Source: Anaerohalosphaeraceae bacterium
GTDB lineage: Bacteria; Planctomycetota; Phycisphaerae; Sedimentisphaerales; Anaerohalosphaeraceae
NCBI GenBank assembly: GCA_035378985.1
Contig: DAOSUR010000020.1
Location: 1,508-45,894 of the forward strand
Length of the DNA: 44,387 bases
Reading direction: 5' to 3'
This document shows, one piece after another, positions 1 through 8,859 of this stretch. The notes under the pieces were generated by a model, which searched no databases, was not told where the DNA came from, and saw only the letters and a list, made by a program, of their open reading frames with translations. A program made the translations under genes and the position numbers. Within the stretch, counting starts at the first letter, position 1; each line of letters starts with the position of its first letter.

Positions 1-1058
1 ACGGCGGCATCGACACCTCCTATGTCCGAAGCGTCGCCCGCCAGATTGCTCAGCTGCACCGCCGGGAACGCCAGGTCCTGCTGGTCACCAGCGGGGCCAT
101 CGGAATGGGGGCCGGCGCACTGAAACTCAAGGGCCCCATCACGGAACTGCCGCTTCGCCAGGCCTGTGCGGCGGTCGGCCAGCCCCTGCTGATGCACGAA
201 TACCACAAGGCCTTTCAGGAAGAAGGACTGAGTGTCTCTCAGGTCCTGCTGACGGCTGAGGTCCTCAGCAAACGCAAAAGCTATCTGAATCTCCGCAACG
301 CCATCGAAACCCTTCTGAATTTAGGTGTCGTGCCGATTCTGAATGAAAATGACAGTGTCTCCACCGACGAAATCGGCACGGCCTTCGGCGATAACGACCG
401 TCTCAGCGCTCTGGTCGCCAGCAAGATTGACGCCGACCTGCTGATTCTGCTGACGGACATCGACGCTCTTTATGACAAAAATCCCAGAGAGTTTCCGGAC
501 GCCAAACCCATCCGGCTCGTGGAGGAAATCACCGAAGAAATTCGACGGGCCGCCGGCAAAAAGGGTTCGGCCTATTCGACCGGCGGAATGAAAACCAAAA
601 TCGAAGCCGTCCGCATCGCCTTTACAGCGGGCTGCCGTGTGATTCTGGCCCACGGACGTGAAAAGGACATCCTCTGCCGGATTCTCGAAGGTGAAGAAAT
701 CGGCACCCTGTTTCTGCCCAAATCCGCCAAACTGCCCAACCGAAAGCGCTGGATACTCCACAGCCGGCCGGAAGGGACTATCTACGTCGATGCCGGCGCA
801 ATGGCCGCTCTTCGGCAGAACAAAAGTCTCCTCCCCAAAGGCATTACCGGCATCGAAGGCACCTTCAGCGCCGGAGCCGTGGTGATGATTAATCAGCAGG
901 CCAAGGCCGTCACCAGTCTCAACTCCGCCGAACTTCGCCAGGTCGCCGGCAAACACTCCAGCCAAATCCGCCAAATTCTCGGCCCCAATCACCGAGATGT
1001 TGCCGTCGTGCCGGAGGACATCGTCTTCCTCGATGAGCCGAACAATCCTTCCGCCTGA
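1..1058 (+). CDS. proB: Glutamate 5-kinase, 5'-truncated by window edge
   Basis: ProB phosphorylates L-glutamate to gamma-glutamyl phosphate, the first step of proline synthesis, in the cytoplasm. The frame is open from base 3 and lacks about 20 N-terminal residues, so the start lies outside the window. The amino-acid-kinase domain shows the phosphate loop TSGAIGMGAG, the glutamate/nucleotide motif FGDNDRLSALVA, and the LLTDIDALYDKNP and STGGMKTK motifs. The C-terminal about 100 residues form a PUA domain (GTIYVDAGAMAALRQNKSLL), as in two-domain bacterial ProB. Visible length is 351 residues against a usual 370 or so. No proA follows; a tRNA gene lies 60 bases downstream. An internal ATG at 105 sits inside the kinase core and is not the start. 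Confidence 0.95.
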   Translation, partial: GGIDTSYVRSVARQIAQLHRRERQVLLVTSGAIGMGAGALKLKGPITELPLRQACAAVGQPLLMHEYHKAFQEEGLSVSQVLLTAEVLSKRKSYLNLRNAIETLLNLGVVPILNENDSVSTDEIGTAFGDNDRLSALVASKIDADLLILLTDIDALYDKNPREFPDAKPIRLVEEITEEIRRAAGKKGSAYSTGGMKTKIEAVRIAFTAGCRVILAHGREKDILCRILEGEEIGTLFLPKSAKLPNRKRWILHSRPEGTIYVDAGAMAALRQNKSLLPKGITGIEGTFSAGAVVMINQQAKAVTSLNSAELRQVAGKHSSQIRQILGPNHRDVAVVPEDIVFLDEPNNPSA

Positions 1059-1075
1059 ACAAACAGGAAATTCCC

Positions 1076-1104
1076 TTGACGAATCCGGCCGCCGGTCCTA
1101 TGCT
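1076..1104 (+). promoter_or_regulatory. Sigma-70-type promoter of tRNA-Leu
   Basis: TTGACG (1076-1081) is followed by a 17-base spacer and TATGCT (1099-1104). This places transcription start near 1111, about 8 bases before the mature tRNA 5' end, as expected for a stable RNA gene. Confidence 0.65.
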
Positions 1105-1118
1105 GGTGCCGTTTTCAT

Positions 1119-1203
1119 GCCGGAGTGGCGGAATGGCAGACGCGAAGGATTCAAAATCCTTTCCGGTTCACCCCGGGTGTGGGTTCGACTCCCACCTCCG
1201 GCA
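1119..1203 (+). tRNA. tRNA-Leu (anticodon CAA)
   Basis: This class II tRNA is 85 nt long. Acceptor GCCGGAG (1119-1125) pairs with CTCCGGC (1196-1202), with discriminator A1203. The anticodon stem AAGGA/TCCTT encloses loop TTCAAAA, giving anticodon CAA (reads UUG). A long variable arm precedes the T arm GTGGG-TTCGACT-CCCAC. The 3' CCA is not encoded, so it must be added by CCA transferase. The stop codon of the opposing HAD gene begins two bases after the discriminator. Confidence 0.95.
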
Positions 1204-1204
1204 G

Positions 1205-1876
1205 TCAATTTTCCTTCCAGTGCAGGACGTCCTCTGTCACCTTTGACAAATCTGGCGCGATGAAATCCGCTTCCGCCAGCGCTTCTTTTGGAAACGAAGT
1301 GATTAAAGCCAGACAGCGCATTTGGGCCGCCTTGGCGGCCTGAAGGCCGCTGACGGCATCTTCAATCACCAGACAGCTCTGCGGAGGCAGCTTCAGCCGA
1401 GCCGCCGCGGTCAGGAACAAATCCGGCGCCGGCTTCTTGCGGGCTGCATCTTCTCCCGTCACAACCGCATCAAAAGAGTCAAAGCCCAAACCAATCTCCC
1501 GAAGATTGCCTTCGACTTTTCGGCGGTCTGCGCTGGAGGCCACCGCAATCTTTTTGTTCAGGGTTCGGCATCGCTCGATAAACGAATGCACACCGGGCAA
1601 AGGCCTCAGTGCCCCGCGGATAATCTGAAGATAAATGTCATAAGTGCGTTCCTTAGCCCGGTTCAAATCGATGGCAAGACCGTATTTTTCCGCCACCCCG
1701 CCCAGATAGCGTGTTTCGCCTGTGCCGATAAACGGCACAAAATCCTCCGGCCTGACCGTCAGGCCATGTTCGGCAAACATCTGACAGGCGGCTTTTGCCA
1801 AAAACTCCTCGGAGTCCACCAGCACGCCGTCCATATCAAAAATAACCCCATAAGGAAGACCGTCGCCGTTTGTCAT
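1205..1876 (-). CDS. HAD-superfamily hydrolase, beta-phosphoglucomutase/phosphatase type
   Basis: This is a cytoplasmic phosphate-transferring enzyme of the haloacid dehalogenase superfamily, subclass I with a helical cap. Motif I is FDMDGVLVDSE (nucleophile D14, acid/base D16), motif II is VASSADRRK, motif III is the lysine in KKPAPD, and motif IV is VIEDAVSGLQAA. Length 223 residues matches beta-phosphoglucomutase-like and phosphoglycolate-phosphatase-like proteins; the substrate cannot be read from sequence. I chose the ATG at 1876 because a GGAG lies about 9 bases upstream and because a longer frame would run back through the rpmA terminator. It is downstream of rpmA on the same strand and convergent with tRNA-Leu. 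Confidence 0.85.
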   Translation of the reverse strand: MTNGDGLPYGVIFDMDGVLVDSEEFLAKAACQMFAEHGLTVRPEDFVPFIGTGETRYLGGVAEKYGLAIDLNRAKERTYDIYLQIIRGALRPLPGVHSFIERCRTLNKKIAVASSADRRKVEGNLREIGLGFDSFDAVVTGEDAARKKPAPDLFLTAAARLKLPPQSCLVIEDAVSGLQAAKAAQMRCLALITSFPKEALAEADFIAPDLSKVTEDVLHWKEN

Positions 1877-1902
1877 TCCATCATTCTCCGATATGTGAAC
1901 AT

Positions 1903-1931
1903 AAAAAAAGCCGTCCTTTCGAACGGCTTTT
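1903..1931 (-). terminator. Rho-independent terminator of rpmA
   Basis: A 9-bp stem AAAAGCCGT/ACGGCTTTT with an 8-base loop (1915-1922) is followed on the minus strand by seven T residues. It lies 26 bases past the rpmA stop and just before the HAD gene. Confidence 0.85.
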
Positions 1932-1956
1932 GAAAAACAAATACACCCGCATTCAC

Positions 1957-2196
1957 TTAATTGGCCACCACGTCCACCTTGCGTCCGCGGAACTGCACCA
2001 CACCGTCGCACTTGGCAAACAGGGTATGATCCCGTCCCATCCCGACATTAAAGCCCGGGAAGAACTGAGTGCCCCGCTGACGGACAATAATTCCGCCGGC
2101 CGAAATGGTCTGCCCGCCGAAACGCTTAACGCCCAAAAACTTCGGGTTGCTGTCTCGACCGTTTCTTGTTGAACCTTGTCCCTTTTTATGTGCCAT
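1957..2196 (-). CDS. rpmA: 50S ribosomal protein L27
   Basis: L27 is a large-subunit protein whose N-terminal tail reaches toward the peptidyl transferase centre. The N-terminus MAHKKGQGSTRNGRDSN and the GGQTISAGGIIVRQRGT and GMGRDHTLFA segments are diagnostic. The protein has 79 residues, slightly below the usual 85. The ATG at 2196 gives the canonical MAHKK start; a TTG two codons earlier is less likely. It is followed by a clear terminator. Its usual upstream partner rplU (L21) is absent: the upstream neighbour is a divergent radical SAM gene, so L21 must be encoded elsewhere. Confidence 0.96.
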   Translation of the reverse strand: MAHKKGQGSTRNGRDSNPKFLGVKRFGGQTISAGGIIVRQRGTQFFPGFNVGMGRDHTLFAKCDGVVQFRGRKVDVVAN

Positions 2197-2331
2197 AACC
2201 AACCTCGTTCACTGACTTATCCGTTTTCAATTTCCTCAAAGACCAGTAAGATTAACAAATTCTTTCTTGACTGTAAAGAGGGAAATCTTTTTTTTGAACA
2301 GCCGCTGAAAGTAAGGAAAAACAAAAACGCT

Positions 2332-3654
2332 ATGAAGCCGAAAATCCTGCTGGTCAACCCGCCGATTTATGACTTTGCCGCCTATGATTTCTGGCTGAAA
2401 CCGTACGGCCTTCTCCGAACCGCAGGAAAACTTAAGTCCTTTTCAAAACTATACTTGTTTGACTTTCTATACCGCAGGAGTCCCGAATTTTCCCCCTCCC
2501 TGAAAGAAGACGCATGGGGACGGGGCAAATTTCCGCATCAGCGAATCGAAAAGCCCGCCGCCCTCCGGGATATTCCCCGCTTCTACAATCGCTTCGGGAG
2601 AAATCAGGAATCCTTTTGTCAATTTCTCGACCGTTACGGTTCTTTTCATTTCGCCCTGATTCAAACCTCTCTGACCTATTGGTACCCCGGAGTCCAGGAA
2701 ATCATCCAAACCCTCCGCCGAATCCAGCCGCAAACCAAAATCGTTCTGGGCGGGTTCTACGCTACCTGCTGCCGAGACCATGCCCATTCCCTCGGAGCCG
2801 ACTGCGTCATCTCCGATACCCATTTAGGGCCTCTCTGGGAACTGCTGGGCTTTGAACCCTCCGCCGAGTACAGCCCGCCTTACTGGGAAGGATATCCGGA
2901 GCTGGACAAGGGAATAATAACCCTCACAGAGGGCTGTCCGTTTCAGTGCAGTTACTGCTATCAGCCGCTGACCGGCAGGCCGTTCCGCCCCCGCCCGCTG
3001 GAGGAGTGCATCGCCGATTACGAGCATCTGGCCCGTTTGGGCGTTCGCAACATTGCCTTCTATGACGACGCACTGCTGGTCAATCCCCAGCAAACCCTTC
3101 TTCCGTTTCTGGACTACGTCATTCGCTATCCTTACGGAATCGCCTTTCACACCCCCAACGCCCTCCACGCCCGCCTGCTTTCCCCCCTGCCGGCGGAGAA
3201 AATGGCCCAGGCGGGCTTTCAGACCTTCTATCTCGGCTTTGAAAGTGCCAGCCGGGCCTTTCAGGAGGCCACCGGTCAAAAAGTGCTTTCCGGCGACCTG
3301 GCGGAGGCCGTGGAGGCCCTCAAAACCGCCGGCATCCGCTCCGAGCAAATCACTGCGTATATCCTCTTGGGGCACCCCAAAGGCGACCTCCAGCAGGTCG
3401 AAGAATCCATGCATTTTGCCCATTCACTGGGCATTCGGATTATGCTGGCCGACTTTTCCCCCATCCCGGGAACGCCGGACGGCGAACTGTGCCGGCAGTG
3501 GACCGACCTCGACGAGCCGCTCAACCACAACAAAACCGCCTTTCCGATCCGCCTGCTCGGGCGGGAAAAAACCAACTTTTTCAAGGAGCTTTGCCGCCGG
3601 CTCAACCGCCGCCTTTCCGACGGTTCCGCCCCCGGCCCCGACGGCGGAATTTAG
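2332..3654 (+). CDS. Radical SAM protein with B12-binding-like N-terminal region
   Basis: The protein has 440 residues. A Rossmann-like N-terminal region (about 1-175, beginning KPKILLVNPP) resembles cobalamin-binding domains of the class B radical SAM family, but no DxHxxG cobalamin-ligand motif is visible. The radical SAM core follows, with the 4Fe-4S ligands C202, C206 and C209 in GCPFQCSYCYQP and a later FYLGFESAS strand. The family cleaves S-adenosylmethionine reductively; the substrate here is unknown. Start ATG 2332 was chosen because the upstream extension overlaps rpmA and is low in protein character; a weak AAGGA lies upstream. The gene is monocistronic, divergent from rpmA, with tRNA-Thr downstream. 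Confidence 0.8.
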   Translation: MKPKILLVNPPIYDFAAYDFWLKPYGLLRTAGKLKSFSKLYLFDFLYRRSPEFSPSLKEDAWGRGKFPHQRIEKPAALRDIPRFYNRFGRNQESFCQFLDRYGSFHFALIQTSLTYWYPGVQEIIQTLRRIQPQTKIVLGGFYATCCRDHAHSLGADCVISDTHLGPLWELLGFEPSAEYSPPYWEGYPELDKGIITLTEGCPFQCSYCYQPLTGRPFRPRPLEECIADYEHLARLGVRNIAFYDDALLVNPQQTLLPFLDYVIRYPYGIAFHTPNALHARLLSPLPAEKMAQAGFQTFYLGFESASRAFQEATGQKVLSGDLAEAVEALKTAGIRSEQITAYILLGHPKGDLQQVEESMHFAHSLGIRIMLADFSPIPGTPDGELCRQWTDLDEPLNHNKTAFPIRLLGREKTNFFKELCRRLNRRLSDGSAPGPDGGI

Positions 3655-3664
3655 ACAAAATCCC

Positions 3665-3693
3665 TTGCATCCGACCGGCAAAATCTGTACAAT
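3665..3693 (+). promoter_or_regulatory. Promoter of tRNA-Thr
   Basis: TTGCAT (3665-3670), a 17-base spacer and TACAAT (3688-3693) give a start near 3700, about 20 bases before the tRNA. Readthrough could also supply argB, 42 bases after the tRNA. Confidence 0.6.
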
Positions 3694-3721
3694 TCCCCTT
3701 TTCCGGCAGGACAGGTTTTTT

Positions 3722-3793
3722 GCCAACGTAGCTCAACGGTAGAGCACCGGTTTTGTAAACCGGCGGTTGTGGGTTCAAATCCCTCCGTTGGCT
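3722..3793 (+). tRNA. tRNA-Thr (anticodon TGT)
   Basis: Acceptor GCCAACG (3722-3728) pairs with CGTTGGC (3786-3792), with discriminator T3793. The D stem is GCTC/GAGC. The anticodon stem CCGGT/ACCGG with loop TTTGTAA gives TGT, reading ACA. The T stem GTGGG/CCCTC has one U-U mismatch at its second pair. The CCA end is not encoded. It lies 42 bases before argB. Confidence 0.94.
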
Positions 3794-3835
3794 TTTTTCT
3801 ATTTTCGGACAGAACTTTTTGGGAGACCGAACGAA

Positions 3836-4711
3836 ATGGAACAGGCCATCGGAAAAGCCAATGCGCTCATCGAAGCCATGGAGTACATTCGCCGCTTCCG
3901 AGACAAAATCGTCGTCGTCAAACTGGGCGGCAGCATCTTGGATGATATGGAACTCCAGTACAAACTGCTGGTGGATGTGGTTTTTATGGCTACCGTCGGA
4001 ATGCGTCCCATTCTTGTCCACGGCGGCGGAAAGGCCATCACCCAGGCGATGAATGAAGCCGGACTGGAGCCCCAATGGGTGCAGGGACGCCGCTATACCG
4101 ACGAGCGGACATTGGCGATTGCCGAGCATGTGCTGGTCCATAAAATCAACACCCCCATCTGCAACACCATCCGTTCTCTGGGCTGTCGGGCGATGGGGCT
4201 TCATTCCCTCAGCAGCTGCGTGGTTTTTGCCGAACCCCTTCGCCTCGAAAACGGCGACGGGCGCAAAATCGACCTCGGCCTGGTCGGCAAGGTCTGCGAT
4301 GTCAATGCCGAACTGCTCACCATGCTCTGCCAGGCGGGCGTCATTCCCGTCATTGCACCGGTGGCTATGACCCGCACCGGCGGCAAACTCAACGTCAACG
4401 CCGACAGCGTCGCCGGCAAAATCGCCGCCGCCGTCAAGGCCGAAAAACTCGTCGTGCTCAGCGACACACACGGAATCCGAACCAACAAAGACGACCCGGA
4501 AAGCTACATCTCCACGCTGACCGAGGGCGAAATCGCCAAGATGATTGCCGACGGCATCATCACCTCCGGAATGATGCCCAAAGTCGAGGCCTGCCTGACC
4601 GCCATCGACGGCGGCACCAAAAAGGCCCACATTATCAACGGCAGATTTGAACATTCGCTGCTGCTGGAGATTTACACGGACAAAGGCATCGGGACACAGA
4701 TTGTCAAATAA
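3836..4711 (+). CDS. argB: Acetylglutamate kinase
   Basis: ArgB phosphorylates N-acetyl-L-glutamate, the second step of arginine synthesis. The amino-acid-kinase fold is clear: VVKLGGSILDD near the N-terminus, ILVHGGGKAITQAM, LNVNADSVAGKIAAAV for substrate binding, and SGMMPKVEACLTAIDGG near the C-terminus. Length is 291 residues, normal for the family. The N-terminal helix (MEQAIGKANALIEAMEYIRRFRD) resembles that of arginine-feedback-inhibited hexameric enzymes, so feedback control by arginine is plausible. The ATG at 3836 has GGGAG 10 bases upstream. First gene of argB-argD-argF; argD begins 29 bases later. Confidence 0.95.
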   Translation: MEQAIGKANALIEAMEYIRRFRDKIVVVKLGGSILDDMELQYKLLVDVVFMATVGMRPILVHGGGKAITQAMNEAGLEPQWVQGRRYTDERTLAIAEHVLVHKINTPICNTIRSLGCRAMGLHSLSSCVVFAEPLRLENGDGRKIDLGLVGKVCDVNAELLTMLCQAGVIPVIAPVAMTRTGGKLNVNADSVAGKIAAAVKAEKLVVLSDTHGIRTNKDDPESYISTLTEGEIAKMIADGIITSGMMPKVEACLTAIDGGTKKAHIINGRFEHSLLLEIYTDKGIGTQIVK

Positions 4712-4740
4712 ACCGCCGACCCGGCGCAAGGGAGAATCCC

Positions 4741-5924
<1,184 letters not shown>

Positions 5925-5928
<4 letters not shown>

Positions 5929-6836
5929 CGCATTTTCTGTCCATTCTGGATTTTTCTACGCAAGAGCTTCAGGAACTGCTCGATTTAAGCATTCGCCTGA
6001 AAAAACTCTACAAATCCGGCGGACGAGACCTGTGCCTTTCCGGCAAAGTCCTGGCGATGCTGTTCGAGAAGGTCAGCTTGCGGACGCGGGTCAGTTTTCA
6101 GGTGGCGATGTCGGACTTGGGCGGCACGGCCATTTACTTAAAACCCGAAGACATCGGCATCATCGGCAAGCGAGAGCCCGCCAAGGATATGGCCCGGGTC
6201 TTCTCCCGCTATGTGGACGGCATTATGGCCCGAACCTTCTCACACGAAACCCTGCTTGAACTGGCCCGCTGGTCCACCGTACCGGTTATCAATGCCCTCA
6301 GCGACTGGTCCCATCCCTGCCAGGTAATGGCGGATATGATGACCATCCTCGAGCATTTCGGACGGCTGGAGGGGCTGACGCTGGCCTACGTCGGCGACGG
6401 CAATAATGTGGCCCGCTCTCTGGCCGAGGCATGCGCCCGGTTCGGCCTGCGGTACCAAATTGCCGCCCCGAAGGGATACATGCTCGACGACCAAACCCTC
6501 ACAGAAGCCGAAAAAGCCCGCCCGGGGACGGTATTTACAACAAACAAACCCGCCGAAGCCGTCCGAAATGCGGACATAATCTATACGGATACATGGGTCA
6601 GCATGGGACAGGAGGCCGAAAAAGAAAAGCGGATTGCCGACTTTCAGGGGTTTCAGGTCAACGCGGAACTATTGGCCAAGGCCCCGGCCCACGCGAAGAT
6701 TATGCACTGCCTGCCGGCCTATCGCGGATATGAAATCACCGACGAGGTCGCCGAATCCAAAAACTCCATCATCTTCGACCAGGCCGAAAACCGCCTACAC
6801 TTCCAGCGCGCCCTGCTCAAAAAACTCCTCAGCTGA
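5925..6836 (+). CDS. argF: Ornithine carbamoyltransferase
   Basis: ArgF condenses carbamoyl phosphate with ornithine to citrulline. The carbamoyl-phosphate loop reads SLRTR (51-55), a variant of the commoner STRTR. Also visible are SHPCQVMADMMTI and HCLPAYRGYEITDEV with the catalytic cysteine. The length of 303 residues is normal. The start overlaps the argD stop (ATGA). argG and argH are not in the window. The Ser-Thr to Ser-Leu change is also found in functional homologues, so activity is expected. Confidence 0.94.
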
Positions 6837-6873
6837 CTTTCTTTCGGCTTTCCAGACATCCGACTGCTTTCTA

Positions 6874-6902
6874 TTGGAAAGCACAAATTCTGTTTGTATA
6901 AT
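6874..6902 (+). promoter_or_regulatory. Promoter of the restriction-modification operon
   Basis: TTGGAA (6874-6879), a 17-base spacer and a perfect TATAAT (6897-6902) lie 33 bases before the methyltransferase ATG. An inverted repeat GCTTTC/GAAAGC (6866-6871 and 6877-6882) overlaps the -35 box. A second, CTGTC-A-GACAG (6909-6919), covers the expected start point. These could be operators, which is an inference from position. Confidence 0.7.
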
Positions 6903-6934
6903 CATAGCCTGTCAGACAGTCTCTTCGAATCCTT

Positions 6935-8245
6935 ATGCAAACGAGACATACAATCATCTTTGGGGACAGCCGGGATATGTCGGATGTACCATCCGAATCC
7001 GTACATCTGATTATCACGTCCCCGCCCTACTGGCAACTGAAAGACTATGGTTCGCCGGATCAAATCGGCTTCGACCATACTTACGAGGAATATATCAACA
7101 ATCTGAATCTTGTATGGTCGGAATGTTTTCGAGTTCTTCATAAGGGCTGCCGGCTCTGCATCAACATTGGTGACCAATTCGCCCGCTCTGTCTATTACGG
7201 CCGATATAAAATCATCCCTATACGGACCGAAATCATCAAATTCTGCGAGACAATCGGACTGGATTATATGGGGGCCGTTATTTGGCAGAAAGTAACGACC
7301 TGCAACACGACCGGGGGCGCTTCCATCATGGGCTCCTTCCCCTATCCACGAAATGGTATCCTCAAACTGGATTATGAATTTATTCTGATCTTTAAAAAAC
7401 CCGGAAATGGACCGTCTGTCAGTCCGCAGATAAAGAAAATGTCCAAACTTACAACCGAAGAATGGAATCAGTACTTTGCCGGACACTGGAATTTCCCCGG
7501 AGAACGGCAAAACGGTCATTTGGCGATGTTTCCGGAAGAACTCCCCAAACGTCTGATCCGTATGTTCAGTTTCGTCGGTGATACCGTTCTGGACCCCTTC
7601 CTGGGAAGCGGAACGACAACCCTCGCTGCCATCCGCCAGCAGCGCAATTCCATCGGCTATGAAATTAACAAAGATTTTCGCAGTTTGATTGAAAAAAAAC
7701 TGGGTCTGGAACAACACACCATCTTTGCAGACAGTACCATTGAATTTCGAAATGCCCAAATAAGCCGAAAAGACTGGAAAAAAGCCATCCAAAAACTTCC
7801 GTATATTTTCAAGGACGCCGTCCAATTCGACAAAAAAATAGACCCGAGACAAATCTCCTTCGGCTCAAAAATCAACCGCGATACGCCGTCACCCAAGGAC
7901 TTCTTTCGAGTCAAATACGTTCTCGCTCCAAATCTGCTTAAATTGGACAACGGCCTCACAATCCGTTTACTGGGAGTCGCAGAGAAAAAAGAAACCCGGC
8001 AGGAAGCTGTTGCTTTCTTAGAAGAAAAAACAAAAGGGCAAAAGGTCTTTCTTAAGTTTGACAAAATCGCCTATGATGAAGACAATCACCTCTTGTGCTA
8101 CTTATTCCTTTCGAATAAAACGTTTCTGAACGCTCACCTCATTAAAAAAGGGTTGGCGGAAGCGGATACATCTATTCCCCATCGATACAGTACGAAATTC
8201 CTGAAAGAATCGAGGCCGACTATATGGCAAAAGAGTGGCTCTTAA
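6935..8245 (+). CDS. Beta-class DNA methyltransferase with C-terminal SNase-like domain
   Basis: This is the modification subunit of a type II restriction-modification system, predicted to methylate an exocyclic amino group, most likely N4 of cytosine. Catalytic motif IV is TSPPYW (28-33) near the N-terminus, and the S-adenosylmethionine motif DPFLGSGTT is at 220-228, an order that marks the beta class. Residues about 325-425 resemble a staphylococcal nuclease (OB) fold: the LTIRLLGVAE strand, a lysine-rich segment, then LLCYLFL and FLNAHLIKKGLAEA. The acidic catalytic residues that normally follow the RLLGVD strand are replaced by A and K, so this domain probably binds nucleic acid and does not cut. 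Its last 22 bases overlap the endonuclease gene. The gene is more AT-rich than its neighbours, suggesting acquisition. Confidence 0.85.
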   Translation: MQTRHTIIFGDSRDMSDVPSESVHLIITSPPYWQLKDYGSPDQIGFDHTYEEYINNLNLVWSECFRVLHKGCRLCINIGDQFARSVYYGRYKIIPIRTEIIKFCETIGLDYMGAVIWQKVTTCNTTGGASIMGSFPYPRNGILKLDYEFILIFKKPGNGPSVSPQIKKMSKLTTEEWNQYFAGHWNFPGERQNGHLAMFPEELPKRLIRMFSFVGDTVLDPFLGSGTTTLAAIRQQRNSIGYEINKDFRSLIEKKLGLEQHTIFADSTIEFRNAQISRKDWKKAIQKLPYIFKDAVQFDKKIDPRQISFGSKINRDTPSPKDFFRVKYVLAPNLLKLDNGLTIRLLGVAEKKETRQEAVAFLEEKTKGQKVFLKFDKIAYDEDNHLLCYLFLSNKTFLNAHLIKKGLAEADTSIPHRYSTKFLKESRPTIWQKSGS

Positions 8246-8859
8246 ACAGTGCAAACATGCGATGGGGATTGACCCGTAAAAACAAAGTCGGTCCAGTTTC
8301 TGAACTGATTCGAAAATGTGCCCCCAAAACTCTCCGTGAGTGGGAAACATTTTATTATAAAAACGCTTACTCAAAAGAGCACCTGGAGGCACTCGGACGT
8401 CAATTGTTCATAAAAATATCGGAGGTCTGCCGCGCGGAAATGGACAGTATTTCCGAGCAGGATTGTATTGATTTTATTATCAATCTTGTCATCAATCGTA
8501 CCTTTGACGGGTATCAATCCGAAATTCAGACAATTTATGGACAGCTCCGGCAGGCACTCGGAATCGAAATTAAGCCGGCACCGGATGAATGGGACCGCGG
8601 ATACAACGTTGATTTTTATATCGAAATAAACAAAAAGTACATCGGGCTTCAAATCAAACCTGCAGGCCATGCCTATATCACTCAAATCATCAATGAATTG
8701 AAATTTCAAAAGAAAACACATCAGAAGTTTACCCGAAAGTACGGCGGAAAAGTCTTTTATATCATCTCTCTGACAGATGGAAAGAAAAAGATAATCCAAA
8801 ATCCCGAGGTGATAGACGAAATCAGAGAGGAAATCAAACGTCTTGGATGGACTCAATGA
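8224..8859 (+). CDS. Type II restriction endonuclease, MjaI-like
   Basis: The protein has 211 residues. The N-terminal segment MAKEWLLNSANMRWGLTRKN, the middle segment INLVINRTFDGYQSEI and the compact size resemble the MjaI family (recognition sequence CTAG); I recognise this from memory of the family. A PD-(D/E)xK-type site is visible: D130 in YNVDFYIEI and the strand GLQIK with Q143 and K145. Here glutamine takes the usual acidic position, a variant known in Mrr-like nucleases. It overlaps the methyltransferase by 22 bases, and its TGA overlaps the next start (ATGA at 8856-8859). It would cut DNA not protected by the adjacent methylase. The family assignment is moderately sure; the restriction role follows from context. 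Confidence 0.7.
   Translation: MAKEWLLNSANMRWGLTRKNKVGPVSELIRKCAPKTLREWETFYYKNAYSKEHLEALGRQLFIKISEVCRAEMDSISEQDCIDFIINLVINRTFDGYQSEIQTIYGQLRQALGIEIKPAPDEWDRGYNVDFYIEINKKYIGLQIKPAGHAYITQIINELKFQKKTHQKFTRKYGGKVFYIISLTDGKKKIIQNPEVIDEIREEIKRLGWTQ

Noticed and set aside
3602..4729. 375-codon minus-strand frame opposite argB
   Set aside because: It runs across the tRNA-Thr gene and argB, both strongly supported on the plus strand.
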